A stretch of 57,794 nucleotides of DNA from Pseudomonas endophytica. GTDB taxonomy: Bacteria; Pseudomonadota; Gammaproteobacteria; Pseudomonadales; Pseudomonadaceae. The translations under genes were made by a program, and so were the position numbers. Where the stretch lies: assembly GCF_001411475.1 (NCBI RefSeq), contig NZ_LLWH01000079.1, positions 1 through 57,794 on the forward strand. Direction: 5' to 3'. Numbering within the stretch: position 1 is the stretch's first letter; every line of letters starts with the position of its first letter. Shown piece by piece: positions 31,550-40,965 of the stretch. The notes beneath the pieces were generated by a model, which saw only the letters and a program-made list of their open reading frames with translations, did not search any database and was not told the DNA's origin.

Positions 31550-32041
31550 ATGTTCAAAGGATTTGCAGGTTCCGCCAAAGAAAAAAACGCGTACGGCATT
31601 AACGATCTGCCGTCCAACAATATAGAACTGTTCGACAGCTATACCGGTTTGATCCTGGGCCGCCTTTACCGCAACTTCCCGCAGCCAATCACCCTGACCG
31701 CAGAAGAATTCATCGACTACAAAGAACTCGAAGACAGCAACCGCCAGTTATTGAGCCAAGAAGAAAACCTGTTCTTGGCCACGGTCAAGTGGTTGGCAGA
31801 CGTTGGCTATATCCACTTCGATGGTATGTCCGGGGTTTCGTTTTTTGAATTAATCCTCACAAGTAACGGGCTACTGATCCTGCGTGCCTTTGCTGAAGGC
31901 GAAAAAGACCACTCCACCTTAGGAGAAAAACTTTCCCAGTTCACCCAAGGTGAAAGCACGCTCGAGTTGAGAGCGTTAGTGACTCAGGCGTTGAATCTGG
32001 GCAGCCAACTCCTTAAGCCGATGACACGGTCGGGGATTTGA
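31550..32041 (+). CDS. Unknown protein, paralogue of the gene at 48880
   Basis: A 163-residue soluble protein (MFKGFAGSAKEKNAYGIND...). It shares an overall layout and several blocks with the 147-residue protein at 48880-49323: LYRNFPQPITL versus LYERFPIPCTL, ATVKWLADVGYI versus ATARWLIGSGYL, and ALVTQALNLGSQLLKP versus SVLAEEIALGAKLITP. The central part looks like a winged helix. I chose the ATG at 31550 (GAGG upstream). Its last 29 bases overlap the 3' end of the convergent HNH gene. No function known. Confidence 0.7.
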   Translation: MFKGFAGSAKEKNAYGINDLPSNNIELFDSYTGLILGRLYRNFPQPITLTAEEFIDYKELEDSNRQLLSQEENLFLATVKWLADVGYIHFDGMSGVSFFELILTSNGLLILRAFAEGEKDHSTLGEKLSQFTQGESTLELRALVTQALNLGSQLLKPMTRSGI

Positions 32042-32804
32042 ACCACGGGCATTGATCGGCGTGCCACTGAAGGGTTTCAATGCTGGGCCTAGCGGTTGCA
32101 GGCGTTGGCAAATTCAGTGGCAAGCCTGCGTATTTGGCATAATCCGAACGACTCAATGCCGGAGAAAGACGAACCATCAGCGTCTCGGGTTCAATTGCAA
32201 TCAGATACAAGTCAAACAACGTATGAAGATCGGCACGCAGAAGTAAGCCATTTGACATCACCTGCGTATGCTGCCCCTTATAGGGGTGAATGTGCGCCGC
32301 CTCAAGCACTTCAGCTTGAGTACAGCCAGTGATCGCGCACTTTGCGCCATAAGCGTCCAGCAATTTCTGACGAAAAGCAGACTGTCCACGTCGACGCACG
32401 ATAGTTGCAACCACACGTTTACGTGCGTCTTCGACACCCTGAGGATCAAATGCGCGTTGTTGGTCTGCCTCTATCTCAGCCAGAACGATTTCAGCAGTAA
32501 CCGTGTTTTCCAACAGCAGCCTATCAAGCATTTCTATAAGTTGCGGCTTAACGACTGAGCCTATATTTTTTTGCGGCTTTAAACCCACGATCCATTCCAG
32601 CCCTCTCTCCTCATATATCGCAGAAATATTTTGCATTCTGCGCTCAAAAGCACCTGCCTTACGTCCAAACCGCTCCGATAGTTCCCGGTAGATCGCTTTC
32701 TTAACAAACTTTTCCCCGGCTTGTTGAAGGTCCCACATTTCGCGGTATGCCTGCACGGACGCTTCAAGTTCTTCCTTACTCCAACCGCCTGACATGACCC
32801 CCAT
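32013..32804 (-). CDS. HNH endonuclease, McrA/ScoMcrA-like
   Basis: A 263-residue protein. The N-terminal domain (about 8-85; WSKEELEASVQAYREM ... RMQNISAIYEERGLEWIVG) is the one often found before HNH or DUF3578-type nuclease modules in modification-dependent restriction enzymes. The C-terminal HNH domain shows CAITGC, EAAHIHPY and NGLLLRADLHTLFD, with H, N and H in place. It probably cuts modified or foreign DNA. No methylase lies next to it, as expected for a type IV-like enzyme. The start is 32804 or 32795 (MSGGWSKEE). It is convergent and overlapping with the gene at 31550. Confidence 0.85.
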   Translation of the reverse strand: MGVMSGGWSKEELEASVQAYREMWDLQQAGEKFVKKAIYRELSERFGRKAGAFERRMQNISAIYEERGLEWIVGLKPQKNIGSVVKPQLIEMLDRLLLENTVTAEIVLAEIEADQQRAFDPQGVEDARKRVVATIVRRRGQSAFRQKLLDAYGAKCAITGCTQAEVLEAAHIHPYKGQHTQVMSNGLLLRADLHTLFDLYLIAIEPETLMVRLSPALSRSDYAKYAGLPLNLPTPATARPSIETLQWHADQCPWFKSPTVSSA

Positions 32805-32928
32805 CCCTATGATCTGCGCCTTAACGCCAAATGTAGGGGAATTTACCTGAACATGTAGGCGATATGAAACAAGCGCCCGATAGTGTCAGATGTAGACTGC
32901 AACGTCAGTGAGACTTCAGCTATTAACT

Positions 32929-34281
32929 TTACGAATACGCCTCAACCACCCACTTCACTTTCGCTAATCCTTCACGCAATGAGGCCATGTCGACTGACCC
33001 TAAAGCCAGTCGAATCGCTCTAGGCACATGCACTGATGTTGCGAAGGGCTGCGCTGACGAAACCGAGACTTGCTCTCGCATGAGCGCCGTCACTACTTGA
33101 TCTGCACGTGCGTCGTCTGACAGAGGCAGCCAAACAAAGTAGGAATACGGATGGCGTACTCGGTGCAGCCCCGCCAGAAGTTCGTCAGCAATGATTTGTC
33201 TTGCTTGTGCGTCTTGGCGTTTTTGCACTTCTAGACGGCTTACTGTTCCGTCATCCAACCATGCGCTGGCGAGGGCGGTCATGACGCCAGGGGTGTTCCA
33301 TGCGGTTACCCGAATGACTCGTTCCAAGCTAGCAATCAGATACGCGGGGGCAGTTATAAAGCCTACGCGCAGGCCCGCAGCGACGCTTTTAGAAAACCCT
33401 GACACGTACACCGTCCGTTCAGGCGCGAGTGCTGCGAGCGGGGATGGCGGGGTTTCGACGAGAAAAGCGTAGGCCGCATCTTCGATGATTTTAAGATCAT
33501 GTTTACGCGCAATGGCTACTAATTGCTGACGCTGAGCAATATCCATCACCCAACCCAAGGGGTTGTGGAGTGTTGGCATGCTGTACACGGCACGCACCGA
33601 CCGACCGCAACAGAGTTTTTCGAGTGCATCGAGATCTGGACCGTGATCGGTTGCAGGAACAGACAAGACTTCTAGGTGCAGTGTTTGCGCAAGCGCCTTG
33701 AACCCCGGATAACTCAAAGCATCGACGGCCACGACATCGCCGGGCTTTAATAAGGCCATCAGCGCCACCGTCAGCCCATGTTGGGCACCATTGACGATCA
33801 GCACCTGTTCGGCAGGTATGTTTAAACCCCGTGTCGATAAGTGCCGCGCCACCGAAGCCCGCTCGTGTAGGCGCCCGCCATGTGGCTGGTAACGTAATAG
33901 CGACTCCAAATCGCCGGATAACGCGAGCTGGCGCAGCGCGGTGCGCAATAGATCAGCCTGCCCCGGCACTGAAGGATAGTTGTAGTTGAGGTCTAACATG
34001 CCTGCCGTGACATGCGGCTGATCAATGCCGTGGCCCGGCGGTAAAGACGTTTCCCTGACGAACGTCCCGCGTCCGGTTTCTCCGCTGACCAAGCCCATGG
34101 CCTCAAGCTCTGAATACACTCGACTGGCCGTGACTAGCGCCAAACCTTGGGTTGCCGCCAGTTGGCGGTGCGTAGGTAGCCGCGTACCCGGCAGTAATCG
34201 TCCTGAGCGGATATCAGCAGCAAAGGTGTCTACCAGCGACTTGTATCGGGATCGGGGCATCGGAGGATGTATCCATGACAA
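32929..34281 (-). CDS. MocR-type GntR regulator with aminotransferase domain
   Basis: A 450-residue fusion: N-terminal GntR winged helix (about 10-75; LPGTRLPTHRQLAATQGLALVTASRVYSEL) and a fold-type I aminotransferase-like domain (about 95-445). The PLP lysine is in SGFSKSVAAGLRVG and HNPLGWVMD and SYPGFKAL are present. MocR regulators sense PLP or amino compounds. It is divergent from a DMT exporter 77 bases away, which is its likely target. The exported compound is unknown, perhaps an amino acid. Confidence 0.92.
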   Translation of the reverse strand: MSWIHPPMPRSRYKSLVDTFAADIRSGRLLPGTRLPTHRQLAATQGLALVTASRVYSELEAMGLVSGETGRGTFVRETSLPPGHGIDQPHVTAGMLDLNYNYPSVPGQADLLRTALRQLALSGDLESLLRYQPHGGRLHERASVARHLSTRGLNIPAEQVLIVNGAQHGLTVALMALLKPGDVVAVDALSYPGFKALAQTLHLEVLSVPATDHGPDLDALEKLCCGRSVRAVYSMPTLHNPLGWVMDIAQRQQLVAIARKHDLKIIEDAAYAFLVETPPSPLAALAPERTVYVSGFSKSVAAGLRVGFITAPAYLIASLERVIRVTAWNTPGVMTALASAWLDDGTVSRLEVQKRQDAQARQIIADELLAGLHRVRHPYSYFVWLPLSDDARADQVVTALMREQVSVSSAQPFATSVHVPRAIRLALGSVDMASLREGLAKVKWVVEAYS

Positions 34282-34358
34282 TATTTTGATTGTCCTTAAT
34301 CTTCACCTCTAGGATGACGGCAAATCAATCCTGCCATTAGCCTTGAGCGTGAAACGTG

Positions 34359-35255
34359 ATGCAAAACACCTCTAATTTGCACCTTCCAGCAACCGAGAAG
34401 AACCTTTGGGGCTGGATCAACGGTTTTATCGGGGTCGTGATTTTCAGCGCCTCACTGCCCGCAACTCGCGTAGCAGTGCAGGCGTTTGATCCGGTTTTCC
34501 TGACCTTTGCACGGGCTTCCATCGCTGGGGTACTGGCCTTATGCATTCTGGCGCTGCTCAATGCTAAGCGCCCGGGTCGAAGTCAACTTCTATCGCTGTT
34601 GATCGTAGCGATTGGTGTTGTGGTGGGTTTTCCGCTGTTGACCGCACTGGCCTTACAACATGTGAGTTCCGCACATTCCATTATCTTTTTGGGCTTGCTG
34701 CCTCTTTGCACGGCGGCCTTTGGCGTCCTGCGAGCCGGTGAACATCCACGACCGACGTTCTGGCTTTTCTCTGTATTAGGCAGCGCACTGGTGATTGCCT
34801 TTGCGCTATCGCAAGGCCTAACCGCGAACCCAAAAGGCGACGTGTTAATGCTGTTGGCCGTTTTGATCTGTGGTTTGGGCTATGCAGAAGGCGCAAAACT
34901 GTCCAAAACCTTGGGCGGCTGGCAGGTTATTTCATGGGCTCTGGCACTGTCGCTGCCATTGATGGGAGCGTTGGCTTGGCTATCGGCGCCAGCCTCTTTC
35001 GCAGGTATCCGCCCGTCTGCGTGGTTCAGTCTGGCTTACATCTCACTGTTCAGCATGTTGATTGGATTTTTCTTCTGGTACCGCGGCTTGGCGCAAGGGG
35101 GCATTGCCGCCGTGAGTCAATTGCAATTATTACAGCCATTTTTTGGACTGGCCCTCGCCGCTACTTTTCTGCATGAAACAGTCACGCTCGGCATGTTTGG
35201 CATTACTGGCGCGGTAGTAGTCTGTGTTGTCGCAGCCAAAAAGTTTGCCATGTGA
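34359..35255 (+). CDS. EamA/DMT-superfamily exporter
   Basis: A 298-residue membrane protein with ten hydrophobic segments in two EamA repeats (about 18-145 and 160-295). The start is the ATG at 34359 next to a GTG at 34356. EamA proteins commonly export amino acids or metabolites. The divergent MocR gene suggests regulated export of an amino compound. Confidence 0.9.
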   Translation: MQNTSNLHLPATEKNLWGWINGFIGVVIFSASLPATRVAVQAFDPVFLTFARASIAGVLALCILALLNAKRPGRSQLLSLLIVAIGVVVGFPLLTALALQHVSSAHSIIFLGLLPLCTAAFGVLRAGEHPRPTFWLFSVLGSALVIAFALSQGLTANPKGDVLMLLAVLICGLGYAEGAKLSKTLGGWQVISWALALSLPLMGALAWLSAPASFAGIRPSAWFSLAYISLFSMLIGFFFWYRGLAQGGIAAVSQLQLLQPFFGLALAATFLHETVTLGMFGITGAVVVCVVAAKKFAM

Positions 35256-35342
35256 TGACGTTGTCTACCCTGAAGATTTGATTAAGTTTTTTATAATTGG
35301 GGACGTTTACAAGAGCTGGTTTTATGGGATCAAAGCCCATTC

Positions 35343-35371
35343 TTGACAGATCTATATCGCTTACCTATGGT
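35343..35371 (+). promoter_or_regulatory. Sigma70 promoter of the oxidoreductase/quinol oxidase locus
   Basis: TTGACA (35343-35348), 17 bases and TATGGT (35366-35371). It lies about 135 bases before the molybdopterin oxidoreductase start. The rest of the 250-base gap has no recognisable gene. Confidence 0.6.
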
Positions 35372-35505
35372 CAATCGAAGCGTTAATAACCTTATAAAAA
35401 ACAGACCAATAACCGTGAACACGTCTATGGGTTTGCGCTTTGCCGTAGGCGAAAGCCAGCAGTTAGCCTTCCCAAGTCGGATGTTTAGATGGCCGAGGAG
35501 TGAAC

Positions 35506-37779
35506 ATGTCTAAGCAAGGGAAAGTCGAGGGTATTCGCGACTACAAAGCCCCCGCCGGAGGATGGGGAGCTTTAAAGGCAACCGCTAATGCCATTCGAAC
35601 GCAAATGGAGAATGTGCAAGCGGTTACAACGCTGCTCAATACCAATCAGCCCGATGGATTCGATTGCCCAGGCTGCGCATGGCCAGACAAAAAGCATCGC
35701 TCAACCTTCGAGTTTTGCGAGAACGGCGCTAAGGCCGTCACCTGGGAAGCAACCAGCAAACGCGTCACACCAGAGTTTTTTGCGGCTAATACAGTCACGG
35801 CGCTGCTAAACCGAAGTGATCACGAACTGGAAAACAATGGGCGGCTTACCAACCCGATGGTGTATGACCGTGCTTCAGACACCTTCAAACCTGTGGCCTG
35901 GGACACTGCGTTCGAACGTATCGGTGAGGTGCTGCGAGGGCTAGATCCCACTCAGGTCGAGTTTTACACCTCTGGGCGCGCTTCAAATGAGGCCGCTTAC
36001 TTGTTCCAATTATTTGCTCGCGGGCTGGGCTCCAACAACTTTCCCGATTGCTCAAACTTGTGCCATGAGCCCACCAGTGTTGGGCTGCCTCAATCCATTG
36101 GCATAGGGAAAGGTACGGTGTCGCTGGAAGACTTTGATGTATGTGAGTTAGTCATTTCTATCGGCCACAACCCCGGCACTAACCACCCGCGGATGATGGG
36201 CACACTGCATGAAGTCTCACGTCGCAAAGTGCCAATTTTGGTGTTTAACCCTATCCGTGAGCGCGCACTGGAAACCTTCGCTGACCCGCAGAACATGGTG
36301 GAGATGGCAACTTATGGTTCAACACCGATTGCATCGACCTATCTGAACGTAAAAGCCGGCGGCGATGTGGCCGCCATCAAAGGCGTAATGAAAGCGGTGT
36401 TGGAGCTTGAAGAGCGTGTCGGTGAAGTACTCGATCACGCGTTCATTGCGACCCACACCAATGGCTTTGAAGCCCTAAAAGCAGACTTGCTCGCCACCGA
36501 CTGGTCACTGATCGAGCGCCACAGCGGGCTTAAACGTGAAGCCCTAGAGCAAGTGGCAGCTGCTTACGCTAAGTCCAATGCCACCATCATCACCTATGGC
36601 ATGGGCATCACTCAGCACAATGCCGGCACCGAAAACGTGCGCACGTTGTGCAATCTGCTCATGCTGCGCGGCAACCTAGGCAAGCCGGGCGCAGGTATAT
36701 GCCCGCTGCGTGGGCACTCTAATGTGCAGGGCAATCGCACTGTCGGTATTACCGAAAAACCCTCCGCTAGTTTTTTACAAAAAATAGAACAAACATTGGG
36801 TTTCAAGCCGCCTTATGCCCATGGGCACGGCGCAGTGCAAACCATGCAGGCCATGGTTGCCGGAACCTCAAAAGCTCTGATTTGCTTGGGCGGTAACTTT
36901 GCCGTTGCCCTGCCCGACCCCGAACAATGCTTTGCTGCCATGAAGCAATTGGACCTGAGCGTGCACATTGGGACCAAGCTCAACCGCTCGCATTTATTGG
37001 TCGCCAAAGAGACGTACCTGTTCCCTTGCTTGGGGCGCACTGAAATAGATCTGCAAAATGGCGTCGCGCAGTCGATTACGGTAGAAGACTCGATGTCCAT
37101 GGTTCACGCGTCTGCCGGACGCTTGCAGCCCGCATCCGAACACCTGCGCTCGGAGCCGGCAATTGTCGCGGGTATGGCGAGCGCTGCGCTGCCGCATTTG
37201 TCTATTGCTTGGCAGGATCTGGTTGCTAATTACGACCTGATCCGCGACCTGATCGAAAAAACCATCCCCGGCTTTGAGAACTATAACCAACGAATCCGAG
37301 TCCCCGGCGGCTTCAGATTGCCATTGCCGCCTACCGAACGCATTTGGCCAACACCCTCCGGGAAGGCCGAGTTTTATGTGTACCCCGGCGTCGATGAGGA
37401 CTGGGTGGTCGAAGGCAGCGATGTGCTGCGGCTCATGACATTGCGCAGCCATGATCAATACAACACCACCATCTACTCGATGGATGATCGTTATCGGGGC
37501 GTTTTTGGTCGGCGCGATGTGTTGTTTATTAGCGCTCAAGACCTGCAAGAACGCGGCTTAGCCCATGGTGACTTGGTGGATCTTGAAACCGTAACCTCCG
37601 GCAGAAAGATGCGCTACGAAAAGTTAACCGCGGTGGAGCACCAAATCGCACCCGGCTCCGTAGGCGCTTATTACCCCGAAGCCAACTGTTTAATTGCTCT
37701 GGACAATATAGATCCACAAAGCGGAATTCCGGCTTACAAGTCCGTGCCTGTGCGCGTGACACGCTCGAGTCTGAACTGA
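35506..37779 (+). CDS. YdeP-type molybdopterin oxidoreductase (FdhF family)
   Basis: A 757-residue member of the DMSO-reductase superfamily, YdeP branch. It carries GFDCPGCAWPD with FEFCENGAKAV near the N-terminus, the molybdopterin domain, and NLCHEPTSVGLPQS, where Cys takes the place of the selenocysteine in formate dehydrogenase H. The C-terminal molydop-binding domain is at about 625-750. No signal peptide, so it is cytoplasmic. E. coli YdeP contributes to acid resistance; its substrate is unknown. The ATG at 35506 has GAGGAG upstream. It is followed, 121 bases later, by quinol oxidase genes in the same direction. Confidence 0.9.
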   Translation: MSKQGKVEGIRDYKAPAGGWGALKATANAIRTQMENVQAVTTLLNTNQPDGFDCPGCAWPDKKHRSTFEFCENGAKAVTWEATSKRVTPEFFAANTVTALLNRSDHELENNGRLTNPMVYDRASDTFKPVAWDTAFERIGEVLRGLDPTQVEFYTSGRASNEAAYLFQLFARGLGSNNFPDCSNLCHEPTSVGLPQSIGIGKGTVSLEDFDVCELVISIGHNPGTNHPRMMGTLHEVSRRKVPILVFNPIRERALETFADPQNMVEMATYGSTPIASTYLNVKAGGDVAAIKGVMKAVLELEERVGEVLDHAFIATHTNGFEALKADLLATDWSLIERHSGLKREALEQVAAAYAKSNATIITYGMGITQHNAGTENVRTLCNLLMLRGNLGKPGAGICPLRGHSNVQGNRTVGITEKPSASFLQKIEQTLGFKPPYAHGHGAVQTMQAMVAGTSKALICLGGNFAVALPDPEQCFAAMKQLDLSVHIGTKLNRSHLLVAKETYLFPCLGRTEIDLQNGVAQSITVEDSMSMVHASAGRLQPASEHLRSEPAIVAGMASAALPHLSIAWQDLVANYDLIRDLIEKTIPGFENYNQRIRVPGGFRLPLPPTERIWPTPSGKAEFYVYPGVDEDWVVEGSDVLRLMTLRSHDQYNTTIYSMDDRYRGVFGRRDVLFISAQDLQERGLAHGDLVDLETVTSGRKMRYEKLTAVEHQIAPGSVGAYYPEANCLIALDNIDPQSGIPAYKSVPVRVTRSSLN

Positions 37780-37900
37780 TTTTTTATCACACAGCAGCCG
37801 CCTCACAGTCCGCGCACTGGAGATCATCTGAAATTATGCTTTAACTAACGCTACATCAAACAAGCGCTGATCAAGTTGTACGACTCATGGAGATGACTGC

Positions 37901-38842
37901 GTGAAAGGAATCACTACCTGCGCTCTGATAGTGTCGGGGCTTTTGCTACCCGCACTGACGCAAGCGGCGTCATCGGCAGACACTGCGATAACCAACGCTG
38001 GTTTCATCGACGCGGCAGGCCCCGTTGCTGCCGCGCAATTTGAGCATTTCAAGACGATTATTTCGCTGATGCTCATTGTGGTCGTACCCATTTTTATTCT
38101 GGTCCCATGGGTATTGTGGCGTTATCGCCGGGGTGGACGCGGGGCCTACCGGCCAGACTGGGACTTCAACTGGGGCAACGAAGCCGTTTTGTGGGGCATC
38201 CCGATCATTCTGATCATTGTCCTCAGCTCGGCACTTTGGGCGCACACCCACCAATACGACCCTTACCGCCCTCTTGGCAGTGAGCCACTGGAAATTGAAG
38301 TGGTATCGCTGGATTGGAAGTTCCTGTTTATCTACCCCCAGCAAGGCATCGCTACTCTGGACTACTTGGCCCTAGAGCAGAACCGACCTGTGCGATTGAA
38401 GCTCACCAGCGGCACGGTCATGCAGTCGTTCATGATCCCGCAATTGGCCGGGCAGATTTACACCATGGCTGGCATGAGCACTCAATTGAACCTAGTGGCG
38501 GATCGCACAGGCGAGTTTCTGGGACGCAATACCCAGTACAACGGTGAAGGGTTTCACACCCAGTCGTTTCGCACGGTAGTGATGCCCTCTTCGCAGTTCG
38601 ACACGTGGGTTCAAGACACCCAGCACAATAAACAAACACTGAATTTCACAACCTACGAACACCTGCTCAAGCCCAGTATTGAGCATGAGCCGCGTTATTT
38701 CGGAACGGTTGAAACAGGTTTGTTCGAGCGTGTTCTCGCCAGCTTTACCTCAGGCCATGGCCAACAGCACAGCCCCACCGCTAAGGCTTCACTAGAACGT
38801 GAGCATCACCCACACACCCGCACAGAAGGGGCAGAACAGTGA
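37901..38842 (+). CDS. cyoA: Ubiquinol oxidase (bo type) subunit II
   Basis: A 313-residue subunit with a signal sequence (MKGITTCALIVSGLLLPALTQA), two transmembrane helices (about 50-75 and 95-120) and a periplasmic cupredoxin domain. The CuA ligands of cytochrome-c oxidases are missing, which marks it as a quinol oxidase. SLDWKFLFIYPQQGIAT and MAGMSTQLNLVA match CyoA. Unlike E. coli CyoA it has no lipobox cysteine. The C-terminus is His-rich (about 285-313). GTG start. It overlaps the subunit I gene by 4 bases. Confidence 0.9.
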   Translation: MKGITTCALIVSGLLLPALTQAASSADTAITNAGFIDAAGPVAAAQFEHFKTIISLMLIVVVPIFILVPWVLWRYRRGGRGAYRPDWDFNWGNEAVLWGIPIILIIVLSSALWAHTHQYDPYRPLGSEPLEIEVVSLDWKFLFIYPQQGIATLDYLALEQNRPVRLKLTSGTVMQSFMIPQLAGQIYTMAGMSTQLNLVADRTGEFLGRNTQYNGEGFHTQSFRTVVMPSSQFDTWVQDTQHNKQTLNFTTYEHLLKPSIEHEPRYFGTVETGLFERVLASFTSGHGQQHSPTAKASLEREHHPHTRTEGAEQ

Positions 38843-40965
38843 GCTGGGAGACTATTTTCGGACAACTAAGCTGGGACTCACTGGTGTTTACTGGCGCCAT
38901 CAAGCACCCCTCATCCAGTGAATTCGTTGCATTTGGCGCAGGCAGTATTGTGATCCTTGGCGCAGTCGCGGTTGTGCTGCTGCTGACCGCTATGCGCTGG
39001 TGGGGCCCGTTGTGGCGCGACTGGCTGACCAGCGTCGACCACAAACGCATCGGCATCATGTACATCGTCATCGCCTTGGTCATGTTTTTAAGAGCGTTGA
39101 TTGAAGCCGGGGTGATGCGATCTCAACAGTTGGCGGCCTATGACAGTGCGGGCTACCTGTCGGCCGATCACTTTGGCCAGCTATTCACGACCCATGGCAC
39201 GATCATGATTTTTTTCGTGGCGATGCCGTTTATTACCGGGCTCATGAATTACATCATGCCTCTGCAAATCGGGGCACGGGATGTCAGCTTCCCGCTTCTG
39301 AACGCGATTTCTTTGATGCTAACGGCAGCAGGCGCGGGGCTGATTATGGTGTCACTGGTGGTCGGCGAGTTCTCGACCGGCGGGTGGAGCGCCTACCCTC
39401 CGTTCACCGGGATTGAGTTCAGCCCCGGCGAAGGCGTTGACTATTGGATTTGGTCAGTCACCCTAGCGTCGATAGGCTCGACCCTGACTGGGCTCAACTT
39501 TGCCGTCACCTTGTACAAAAAGCGTTGCCCCGGCATGTCAATGTTCCGCATGCCGCTGTTTTGCTGGACGACACTCTGCACCTCGATTTTGATGATCTTC
39601 GCTATGGCACCGCTGACCGTCGCCACGATCATGCTGGCTCTGGATCGCTACGTAGGTTTCCACTTTTTCACCAACGGTGACGGTGGGAACATGATGAACT
39701 TTGCCAACCTGTTCTGGCTGTTCGGGCACCCGGAGGTGTATATCCTCTTGCTACCGGCACTGGGGGTGTGGTCTGAGGTGGTGTCGACGTTTGTCAGCAA
39801 AAGAATCTACGGGTATACCTCCCTCGTCTACGCCACCATGTGCATAGCGGTGTTCTCGTTCGGAGTATGGCTGCACCACTTTTTCACCATGGGCCAAAGT
39901 GCCAATGTGAACGCCATTTTTGGTATTGCCACAATGATCATTGGCATACCGACCGGGGTTAAGGTGTACGACTGGATTCTGACCATGTACCGCGGCCGAA
40001 TCCGACTGACGACGCCAATGCTGTTCCACATAAACTTCTTACTGACCTTTGTACTTGGCGGCATGACCGGCATTCTGTTGGCCAACCCAACCGTGGACTT
40101 TCAGGTTCATAACTCACTGTTTCTGATCGCACACTTTCACAACATGATCATTCCGGGCGTTCTGTTCGGGATGTTCGCCGCCGTCCAGTATTGGTTCCCC
40201 AAAGCCTTTGGATTCCGCTTACATGAAGGCTGGGGTAAAGCGTCTTTCTGGCTAATGGCGCCGGGCTTTTTGCTGGCGTTCTTCCCGCTCTACTGGCTCG
40301 GCATGCTGGGGGCGCCGCGACGTACCGTGATGTGGTCCGACCCTTCGTTTTATCCATGGTTAGCGTTGGCCATGCTCGGCGCGGTGCTGCTTCTGCTCGG
40401 CACGGTGTGCATGCTGGTTCAGATTGGTGTTTCTATTCGTCAGCGCCGCCAACTCAACGTTTTGTTGGGCGACCCTTGGGACGGTCGCTCTCTGGAATGG
40501 TCGATCCCCTCCCCACCGCCGCTCTGGAATTTTGCAGTCGTGCCTCAAGTCGACAGCCGCGACGCGTTTACCGAGGCCAAAAAAAACGGGGTGGCTTATC
40601 GCTCGCCTACGGCCTACAGCGATATTGAAGTGCCATGCAACTCGATGGCCGCGCCATTGATCGGCGTCTTCAGCTTCACCTTGGCGTTTGGTTTGGTGTG
40701 GCATATCTGGTGGTTGGTCGTACTCTCATTTATCGCCGCTTGGGCCGTGGTGATTGCACGTTCCTTCGTCTCGCAGACCACCGAAATCATTCCGGCCAGC
40801 CGTGTCGAAGCTGAACACGAAGCCTTTCTGGCCGCCGTACGCACCACTCCTGGCGTCACGCGGGATCTAGAAATGAGCCCGAAAAATCGGGGCAAGGCCG
40901 CCCCGGACAGAATTGGACAGCCGAGCCAAGCGCTGCCTGATGACATTTTGGAGTCAGCCTTATGA
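38839..40965 (+). CDS. cyoB: Ubiquinol oxidase (bo type) subunit I
   Basis: A 708-residue haem-copper oxidase core with about 15 transmembrane helices. All metal ligands are seen: FTTHGTI (low-spin haem), GHPEVY (CuB His, cross-linked Tyr and the D-channel Glu), LHHFFT (CuB His-His) and IAHFHNM (haem His pair). D148 and N137 of the D-channel and the K-channel Lys (TGVKVYDW) are present. At the quinone site R85, H111 and Q114 match E. coli R71, H98 and Q101, but E89 replaces D75. The gene is between subunits II and III and overlaps both by 4 bases. It pumps protons while reducing O2 to water. Confidence 0.95.
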   Translation: MSWETIFGQLSWDSLVFTGAIKHPSSSEFVAFGAGSIVILGAVAVVLLLTAMRWWGPLWRDWLTSVDHKRIGIMYIVIALVMFLRALIEAGVMRSQQLAAYDSAGYLSADHFGQLFTTHGTIMIFFVAMPFITGLMNYIMPLQIGARDVSFPLLNAISLMLTAAGAGLIMVSLVVGEFSTGGWSAYPPFTGIEFSPGEGVDYWIWSVTLASIGSTLTGLNFAVTLYKKRCPGMSMFRMPLFCWTTLCTSILMIFAMAPLTVATIMLALDRYVGFHFFTNGDGGNMMNFANLFWLFGHPEVYILLLPALGVWSEVVSTFVSKRIYGYTSLVYATMCIAVFSFGVWLHHFFTMGQSANVNAIFGIATMIIGIPTGVKVYDWILTMYRGRIRLTTPMLFHINFLLTFVLGGMTGILLANPTVDFQVHNSLFLIAHFHNMIIPGVLFGMFAAVQYWFPKAFGFRLHEGWGKASFWLMAPGFLLAFFPLYWLGMLGAPRRTVMWSDPSFYPWLALAMLGAVLLLLGTVCMLVQIGVSIRQRRQLNVLLGDPWDGRSLEWSIPSPPPLWNFAVVPQVDSRDAFTEAKKNGVAYRSPTAYSDIEVPCNSMAAPLIGVFSFTLAFGLVWHIWWLVVLSFIAAWAVVIARSFVSQTTEIIPASRVEAEHEAFLAAVRTTPGVTRDLEMSPKNRGKAAPDRIGQPSQALPDDILESAL

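Noticed and set aside
37780..37900. Anr/FNR box before subunit II of the quinol oxidase
   Set aside because: Two ATCAA elements are present but not in the TTGAT-N4-ATCAA arrangement.
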